From Linnemannia hyalina (Eukaryota; Mortierellomycota; Mortierellomycetes; Mortierellales; Mortierellaceae): a DNA stretch of 64,000 bases. Made by a program: the position numbers and the translations under genes. The stretch's first letter is position 1. Each line of letters begins with the position of its first letter. The notes under the pieces were generated by a model, which was given only the letters and a program-made list of their open reading frames with translations, did not search any database and was not told the DNA's origin. The stretch is taken from NCBI GenBank assembly GCA_019671135.1, contig JAHRHY010000010.1:310001-374000 (forward strand), in the 5' to 3' direction. This document shows positions 56,101 to 64,000 of this stretch, in pieces.

Positions 56101-58464
56101 CTGTTGCATCGTCATGTTTATCCAACTGTCCTGATAGACATTTTCTGTGACCGTGTAGTTTCCTTGTTGCATTGGTGACGCAAATGAATCCTGGCTACCA
56201 GAGGCTGAAATGTTTGGTCCTGTCGGCGAATGTTGTATGTCGAACTGGACACGTACTCCTGGCTGACCCTTGTTCCTGGGGGTAGTTTTCAAGGACGATC
56301 GTCTCCGGCCTTTCCTCGGATCCAAGGACCCAAAATGGCTCGCTTCGCCTGTTGTAACCATGGTGCTCTGCGCCAGCGTCGTACCCTGGCCCGCCATGAT
56401 ATGAGATTGTTGAGTCGAAGAAAGACCTCCCGCAGAACTCACAGTTGGGCTTGATTTTTGTTGTGTCGGCGATGCAGCACTGGCGCAACAGTCGCCACTA
56501 TTGTCCGTTGCCATAAAGGGGCCCGCTGCGTTGGTTGTGTCGCGTTTCAGTGGTAACTGTCGGGTCACACCAATACCTCCCATCCACACAACTCTGGGTC
56601 CAGAATCCTGTCCTCCTTGGTTCTCAATCAAGGTGTGAGGGTTCGTCGCAGACGTCGTTCGTCCGAATACTTGATTGTCTGCAATCCTCGGCTGTTGCTC
56701 TGGTGGCGAAAACGTGAACGAAGGGGCATTGACAGATGTCGGCGACCCTGAAAACGACGATGGCGTGTCTCCGTGAACGATGCCTCCCGAGGTGTCAAAA
56801 ACATGGATGCCGGCCATGGGTGATCCTCCTAAAAGACGGAAGTGCTTGCTCACGCTCTTTCTCCTCTTGCTCTGGACCTCTATTGGCGACACAATGGACT
56901 CTGTCTGACTAATTCCATCCAACGTCGAGCTCGAGCTTAGGCCATCCAAGGAGTGCACAGCCTTGTGCCTCGAGCAATGGTGGGACGAAGATAAGCCTGT
57001 CTCGTGAATTGAAACCCTACGCGAGAGTGGGTAGGTGCGTGCATGTCCTCGAGTGTCTCCCGCTAACCCCACGTGCCCAAACACTGTTCGCGACAGTTGG
57101 GTCCCGCCCATAGCTGCTGTTACCGCTGCCGTTGTCGCCATTGTTGTGGCTGTCGAGGTATCAATGGATGTTGTTGTCCTGGAAAGTGGGGGCTGAGGAG
57201 GAAGAGATGGATGAAAGGGTGGTGGTTGTGCGTTATTGTTGATAGTGTTGGTGTTGTTGACTGAGTATGGATGTGGCCGTTGATGGGATATTGATTGCTG
57301 AAGGTCGTTCGTGGATGGGCTCGGGTGCTGATCGCTCCAAATGTTTCCTTCTTGGTCGCCGCTCCCTAGGATAGTGGCCGGCATAGACATTCGTCGCAAA
57401 AGACTCAGAGTGGAAGGTCGCCGGTGGACAATCGGTATCGTCGAAACGGCTGGAGGCAACCCTTGAAAGTTTATTGTCTTTGAGTTTCGCCTTCTTGGGG
57501 AATCTACCGTTGTGAGGCATTGAAAGAAAAAGAACGGCAATCATCAGACCCAGACCATGAATAATAATAGGGTGTCGTAGAAACAAAATACACCCAAAAA
57601 AAAAAAAGGTAAGTCGCCGATTTGAACCTTGACAAAACGGCGTGAGAAAAGTATGACTGTACCTTGACTTTTCTGGAGTGTGCCAGGCCGCCAGGCGTCT
57701 CGAGTCACGACCGGAGTGTCCACGAATCGGGGTTGGTAAATGGGCTGTCGAGCAGCTGGTCCGAGGGCGGAGAGCGATGGTGAGCTGAAAGGGTCAACGG
57801 ATGGAGCATGGCACGACTGGAAATTGGTTGATAGGTTATGCGCGCCTGCACTACTCCACATCTGTGAACGACCCCACGTATCTGCGTCGAGCGTGGATTC
57901 GTTGTCGTTGGAATTGCCTTGAAGGTGGGTCGTATCCGCTTTAACAGCCAGCGATTCGATGGATAGGACGGATGAAGAAGAAAAGTCGGACGCCATACTG
58001 TTCGATCGTGTTGCCTGGGCCTTACTTGTTGTTGGTGGCTCACCAAGAGCGTTGGAACTCTCGAACGTTCGAGTGGGAGCATAACTAGCGGAATCTCCTT
58101 CGATGGGCCCAGACTCGTCTGGGGCAAGAAGTGGGTCACCCTCTAGTCCGATATCGTCCTCCACTTGTGTGTCATCCGTGCTGGGGTTAGGGTTGGCTTG
58201 GTGGACGGCTGTGTTGGCCTGCTTGTTCTTGGCGCGCCTATTCTGGAACCATACTTGAATTCCGCGAGGGGTCATCGAGAGCCGTTGGGCAAGCTGTTGG
58301 CGTGTGCTGGCATTAGGCTTGGGGTTTTCAATGAATGCCTTTTCCAGGGTCTTGAACTGACTGCGGGATGTTCGCCGACGGCGCTTGATATCATAGGGAT
58401 TGTAAAAGGCTGTCCGTAGTTCGCCGTGTGGGGATTGATGTTCCAGGTTGGATGACTCTGTCAT
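53143..58464 (-). CDS. Homeodomain transcription factor with large Q-rich regions
   Basis: Coding exons are 57663-58464, 55111-57503 and 53143-55017, joining in frame to 1,689 residues. The homeodomain lies at about 27-84. It begins with KRRRRTSRSQFKTLEKAF, and its recognition helix contains IQVWFQNRRAKNKQ (Trp72, Phe73, Asn75, Arg77), with all invariant positions present. An N-terminal homeodomain followed by long disordered sequence is typical of fungal factors such as Pho2, Yox1 and Phx1, but I cannot assign an ortholog. The rest is S/P/T/Q-rich. Long poly-Q runs lie in exon 2 (about 55550-55660) and exon 3 (about 53580-53830 and 54060-54110). A basic stretch SPRRRNSKTINFQG follows the first intron, and EFSP/SPR-type sites recur. 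The ATG at 58462-58464 is the first that follows the AT-rich leader. Target genes are unknown. Confidence 0.9.
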
Positions 58465-61400
58465 TGTGAGACAGGAAGGAAGTAAAAAAGATAAAAAGAC
58501 TCGCTCCTCTCCTATTCTCACCACTAAATAATTATGTGAATGGGAAATGAAAAGGAATAAAAATAAATGTCGATGAGACGGCGAGGATTTGATAACAGCC
58601 ACCGTTTTTTTTTTTTTCGTGGGCGCAATCCGAACCAGCAAAAAGGTGGAGTGGTGGCGAGGAACAAGAGGCGGTGGATTAGCTTGTAGTCAGGCTGTAG
58701 AATAGAGGAAAGTCAGGCCGAGGAAGAGGGCAGACATGGGTGGAGGGAGGTAAAGAAACAGGAGGGAGGTAAGGATGCAATGGTGCAAGACTGGTGAGGT
58801 TAATGGTCTATGAAGTAATCGAGGACAAACAAAGAGGATGAGTGGTATGTGGTGTAGAGTGATTAAACAAGGTTTGCAAGGGGTTCATTGAGGAAAAAGA
58901 AGAAGGAAAAAAAATTGACTATTGTCTACTTGTGAAGGTGTGCAAAGACGAAGAAGGCACGGAAGGGCAGGAAGGTGAGAGGGGCAGAGGAAGAGCCGCA
59001 GGGATAGAGGAGGAGGGATAGTGGGATGGGATGAGATGAGGGCGAATAGAGTCAACAACAACCACAACAACAACAAACAATACACTCTCTCGATAACCGA
59101 AGTGTAATCATCTTGCAGACTTACTCACACTCCTTCTCTCACCCCCAATCCTTATCCGAACACAGGCATGCACACGCACATTGAGATGGCGAGAGTGAGA
59201 GTAAGAGAAGAAGAGAAAAGAGAGAACGAGGGGAAGGAGATGGACAGTTACAACCAGGTGTCTCAATATCGTTCCATTCTCACTTGCCCACTCCTTGGAA
59301 ATCACCAATCTCGCCTTCCCCTCTGTTGTTGAGTGCATTGGAGAACATTAAAACCAACTGAAGGAGAAAAGAAAGAGAAAGGGAGAGGAGGGATAAAGTA
59401 GAAAATAACTAATCCGCGGCAGATGCCAAACCAAACATATCTTCTCTTTTCTTTCGATTTAGGAGTATGGTCGGGTTGCTCGTGAGAAATAAAGTACTGT
59501 TCAGGTCGACCAATTCTCTTGTTCTCTGCCTTCTCACTTTGTTTTTCACTCAATTAAAGGCCCTTTGATTCTCCGACTCTCTTCTGTTTTCTTCAGGTTC
59601 GAACAACACAGAAGGACTAAAGATGAATGTTCAACAACCAAGAATAAACAACAACCACACAGGCAACAACGACAACAGAGATTATTTTTGTTTTGGCGAC
59701 ACAAAATTTATGTGGACGAGGTGAGAAAAAAAGGAGGAAAACGAATGTGCCCTGAGAGAGCGCATGCAAGGAGGGATACAAATGTGGGTTGTGCTGGGGC
59801 GTGAGCAATAAATAATAAGCGCGAGAGCGAGAGTCGGTCGTTTTCTGGAAGAGGGAAAAAAACGAAGGAAAGACACGGAAGATGGGGTCACTTTGTCAAT
59901 CCAATTTCAAGTACGAGAGCGAGGGTGGGCAACAAAAGGTTATGGTGTAAAGCCTTATAAACGGGCAAACCAGCCACGGGATTGACCGAGTAAGCGAATG
60001 CATGCAACGTTGCTTGGAAAGGTGTAAATAGCTCTTCTGACAAGGGAAGGTGAAGGCGGAGGAATGAAAACAGTAAGGGATAGGAGAAGAGGGGAGGGGA
60101 AAGATCGTGTGGTCGATGAGCGGACGTTTAACGCAAAATGTCGAAGTATGGCTTGAGTCCGGTGGATCGTGATTTTGGTTGAATGGGCGATGGCCGATAT
60201 GGAAGGTGAGATACATGAAAGAGGATGAGTAGAAGATAAATTACCTATGGTGTGTTTGGCGATGGATCGTAGCGAAGGGTATCCAGGGGTTGAATGGGTG
60301 TTACTTATTGTCGGATGGTTGTAAGGGGTAACAGAGGAGAGGGAGCGAGGGGCGTTGCTTGTGCTGGTAGGAGGCGAAGAGTGGTGAGGGTAAAGGTGGT
60401 GGTGGTGACGGCTCGAAAGGAGGGAGGAGTGGGAGAAAAGTCTAGGAATTGGTGGATTGGTGTGGTGGTATGGTTGTCAATTGTCAGTTGGCCAGAGAAG
60501 AGGAAGAGACGAAGACGAAGAGGAGGAAAGAAAGAAAGGGAATATCAGATCTCGCTGTTTGATAGCAATTGAAGAAGACAACAAGCAGTAATTGTCGATG
60601 CCGATGTCGATGTCGATGATCAATGTTCACGTCCATGGGTTTGAGAGCATGGTGCGATAAGACAACAGTTTCTCGATTTACCAGAATGAGCCGAGAGGGA
60701 GAGGGAGAGAGATGAACCCTTGTGTCCGAGGATTAGGTATGGCCAATGTTGTTGCTGCTGTGTTTTAAAACATGAACCAATTGCTGCAAGTGCACGAAGG
60801 AGGGAAAACGGAAGGGAAGGGAATACGAAAAGGGAAACAAGAAAAAGAAGCAAAGATAAAGAAAAAAGAAAGAAAAAAGCGCAAAAATCAAATGACAAAG
60901 AGCGTTACCCATTCAACCAAAGGGCGAAAAGTGAAAAGGAGAGACGAGACGGAGAAAACAAAGAGTGCAAGAGAGGAATACCGAAATATTAACAATCGCG
61001 CGGACACCAACACTCAGGCAAGAAAGAAGAAAAAAAGAAGCCACTGAATAAGCTGAGGGGACACAAGGTCTGACAAATGGGCCAAGTGAGAATTGACCAG
61101 TACGATTGTTTGTATCCGTTACGTGAGCAAAGTGCATTGACAAAAGGGAGAAGGAAGGAAGGCTGTCGTTTGCTGCCGTTGATGTCGTTGTTGCTGGTAT
61201 TGTTGTTGTCAGAATTGAAGGAGAAAGAAAGGACAAGGGGACGATAGGGAATTCGACTGGCGTACCTTACAGTTGCAAAGGACAAAAAACTCCCTTTTTC
61301 ATTTCGTTTCGTTTCTTAACCCGCCATACTTCGTCCTTCTATCGCGACGGTTCACCGTTCTTCTCAATCATGGTTTTTCGTTACTTTTAATGTTTTTTTT

Positions 61401-64000
61401 TTTTTTTTTTTTCATTTCTTTCATTCTTCGATAGCTGATAGCAGGACCACTGACAATGGACGGTTGTCATTGACGCGACGAATGAACGAGACGCATTGTT
61501 CAAAAGGAACGACCATAACAGAAAACAAAAAAAATGAGCGTGCGCGTGATTAGGCCTTGATTGGACGACGGAGGAATCGCGAACGGCATATTTTTATTTC
61601 CTTTGAAGCGAAAAAGGGAAAGGTTATGCACAAGGACAACGAAGGAAGAGGAGAGGGAGGTGAAAGAGAAAAGACGAGAAGAAAGGAAGAAATGAAGAGT
61701 GGGGTGGATGGACACAACAAAGGCATCAACAATGACTTTGACAGCAACACGAGGCATGGAATGATATCGCACAAAGATAAAATAAAACGAAGGGAATAAT
61801 GCCCATCCGTTGATGAATTGGTTGGGAGGGAGAGGTGAATGTGGTCTGAGGGTCTGGTCCTCGCTTTTTTAATTTGTTTTGCTTTTCTCAATATTGTTGT
61901 GTTAATGACAAACAAAGGCTCCTTTTCTTCCATTACTTTCTTTTCTTACTCTTTCTTGACGCGGTCCGAAAGCGACTTCATTGACCAACAATGGAAAAGT
62001 ACAACAGCAGCGGAACCCTTGAATAAAATCGAATTGACACTAACGATCTTCCCTGCTTTGTTCTATGTGTTTTTTTCTCCTATTCCGCCGCACACCAACC
62101 AACCAAAAACCTATCAAGTTTGTCCAACTGTACTCTAGCAAACTGTACAAAATATCGCCGGGCATGTCACTTCTTGTCACCATGGAACTCCACACGCTTT
62201 TTCTTTCTTTGACTCCGTCCTTCGCTCTTCCATCCGAGAGGTGAATGAGAACAGAAAGGAGGAAAGCGGGGAGAGAAATCATGACAGCAACATTGAATCT
62301 TTGTCATTGATGCATCTATTTCTTCTCATCTACTTCACATGCTACAGACGCATGCCGGGTAAGTCGTGCGATGGAGAAATGACATTTGCAAGAATGGCAA
62401 AGGAGTTTTCTTGTGTTCTCCTTGACTAACGCGAAGAGGAAAAACTTAAAACTGCAATCGGGCAGCTTGGCCACTCTCATTTTCGGGAGTGATTTCCTCA
62501 GATGAGAACAGGGGTGACTCGAGAGCAAATACTGATGGATTAGGGGTGGAAAGCAATAAGAAAACATACCTTCTCGTAATGGTGTGAAGGCACTCCACCT
62601 TCGAGAGTGTGGACCTGGATGGACCAAGGACAGGCTGGATCAGAGTGGAGCGATCGAGACGCGAAACCCTATTCATATCTTGCCGGTAAAAGGAATCGTT
62701 TTTCTTTGTTGTTGCTTTTGTTTTCTTGTGCTTTTTTTTTGTTTTCACCCTATTGGTGTGTTTTGTTTGTTTGGTCCCATTTACCTTCTGGCCGATGTTG
62801 GTCTGTCCTGGGTCTGTTCTTACTTGCCGATGAACGACGGTCGCTTAGATGGATGTGAATGTTTACGAGCTTGATCTCTTCGTTTTCTCAATTGGCGTCC
62901 CTGCAACCTCTCCTCTTTTTTCAATTCATTAGGCGATGGATGTTGGTGCAACAACACCGGATAGGTTTACGTTCCTGAATTGTCACGCCATGGCACGGAT
63001 GAAAAGACGCTAAAGAGGGAGCTTTTTTACTCACACCCTGCTTTCCCGAAGAGACACAATCGCGTTATCCATCGCCGTCCAAAAGAGCAATGGGCACCAA
63101 CAAAACAACAACAAAGAAAAAGAAGGGAAAGAGGAGAGAGAAAAGGAAACAGGGAGGGGACTCTCCTTCCTCCTCACCCTTTGCTTCATCCCCATTCCCT
63201 GTACTTTCCCTTGACGTTCCCATCATACCCCTCGCCGCTTGTTCTCGGACTTGAACACAAAGGCAAAACGACAAAAAAAAAATAAAAATAAAAATACAAA
63301 CAGGTAACCTACGCGTGAGTATGTGCGCCCTCCTCACGACTATGGGGAAAAAACGCACAAACACACAACTGACCCTCTCCACCCACTAAACTAATTGTGA
63401 GAGCATGAGAGCGTCCGGTCCGTCTTGACCCTTTTTTGTCTGTCGCGCGCTTCGAGTAAGTAGTCGGAGACACAACAATAAAAAACTTGACAAAGAGTAC
63501 ATGCCTTTTCATTGATGTACCCTTGCATGTTCGTTTTACTCATCATCGGCTGCCCGATTCTCCTCTCCACACATGTAAACACGCAATTTTGTCGGTGGAA
63601 GGAATTAGGAGAGAGGAGGAAAGCCAAGGGAAGACTGACAATCCTAACCTGCCCAAGCGCTGGTCCTTTTTTTGTCGACAGCCAGCATGTGATGGCATAG
63701 TGCTGCAGGTTTTGATGGAAGGAAACACGCGATTAAAAAAGACAGCAGGGTTAGGTGTAAAAATGGGTGGGAAGTTATTGTGGGGTGGGAAAATTTCTAA
63801 CTAGTCAAATTTCTTTGTTCTCCTCCCTTCGCCCCATGTTTGATTTTTCATTCAGGTTCGATTTGGGCGGATCATTTTTTTGTTTGGTTTGCCAAAGCAA
63901 GGAGATGGTTCATTCATTCATTTGCACATGGGAAGGAGGAAAGGGAAGATAGAAGGAGATAGAGAGGATTGAAGATAGGTATGCCAAAAGAAAAAAAACA
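58465..64000. other. Long region without recognised genes upstream of the homeodomain gene
   Basis: About 5.5 kb to the window edge. The plus strand is GA-rich over large parts (58640-59060, 60280-60560, 60790-61060), so the minus strand is pyrimidine-rich, as expected upstream of a minus-strand gene. A T22 run lies near 61391. ORFs are below about 130 codons, low in complexity and without family signatures. It may hold the homeodomain gene's promoter and 5'-UTR exons, or non-coding RNA. Confidence 0.45.
61391..61412. repeat. Poly-T homopolymer
   Basis: About 22 uninterrupted T on the plus strand in the region upstream of the homeodomain gene. Confidence 0.85.

Noticed and set aside
59596..59604. 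tRNA B-box-like GGTTCGAAC (also GGTTCGATT at 63855-63863)
   Set aside because: No matching A box, acceptor stem or anticodon arm could be folded around either site.

Overview
The window is nuclear DNA from a filamentous fungus. Its genes are interrupted by short GT-AG introns, it encodes sulfite reductase, Cdc48 and a Bud14/Tea4-type SH3 protein, and its regulatory proteins carry long poly-Q and poly-N tracts. Gene content and style fit an early-diverging lineage such as Mortierellomycota or Mucoromycota, but that placement is an impression from the translations and was not tested. No bacterial operon, CRISPR array, rRNA or convincing tRNA was seen.

Layout. 1-961 (+): 3' end of the sulfite reductase hemoprotein gene. 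1410-4559 (-): CDC48, four coding exons. 5823-9572 (+): unrecognised single-pass membrane protein with a coiled coil, four exons. 11671-13593 (-): secreted protein with Kre9/Knh1-like domains. 16406-22257 (-): 1,832-residue Bud14/Tea4-like polarity scaffold (SH3, PP1-docking motif, RA-like region). 24748-29571 (-): intronless 1,607-residue PPR protein, probably mitochondrial. 30523-31959 (-): last exon of a Q-rich protein whose 5' end is unresolved. 34824-39230 (-): 1,159-residue RA-PH protein resembling RIAM/lamellipodin, five exons. 40736-42895 (+): MAT2B-like NAD(P)-binding protein in eleven small exons. 43236-45422 (-): membrane-anchored M28 carboxypeptidase Q-like enzyme, three exons. 46044-47978 (+): intronless Cid1/TUTase-like nucleotidyltransferase. 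48296-49853 (+): inositol monophosphatase, five exons. 53143-58464 (-): 1,689-residue homeodomain protein, three exons. 58465-64000: no gene seen.

Themes. Sulfite reductase and the MAT2B-like protein both touch sulfur/methionine metabolism but lie 40 kb apart. Two RA-domain proteins with likely roles in polarity and actin (Bud14-like and RIAM-like) lie on the same strand within 23 kb, in a run of four minus-strand genes. Coding-strand pyrimidine-rich leaders precede most start codons.

The most unusual structure is around 45.4-48.2 kb. The start of the carboxypeptidase gene and its promoter are present twice in direct orientation, and the intronless nucleotidyltransferase gene lies between the copies. 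This suggests that the gene was inserted into, or duplicated within, what had been a bidirectional promoter shared by the carboxypeptidase and inositol monophosphatase genes.

Exon borders were set by hand from reading frame, splice consensus and protein family continuity. All spliced models keep frame through every junction.
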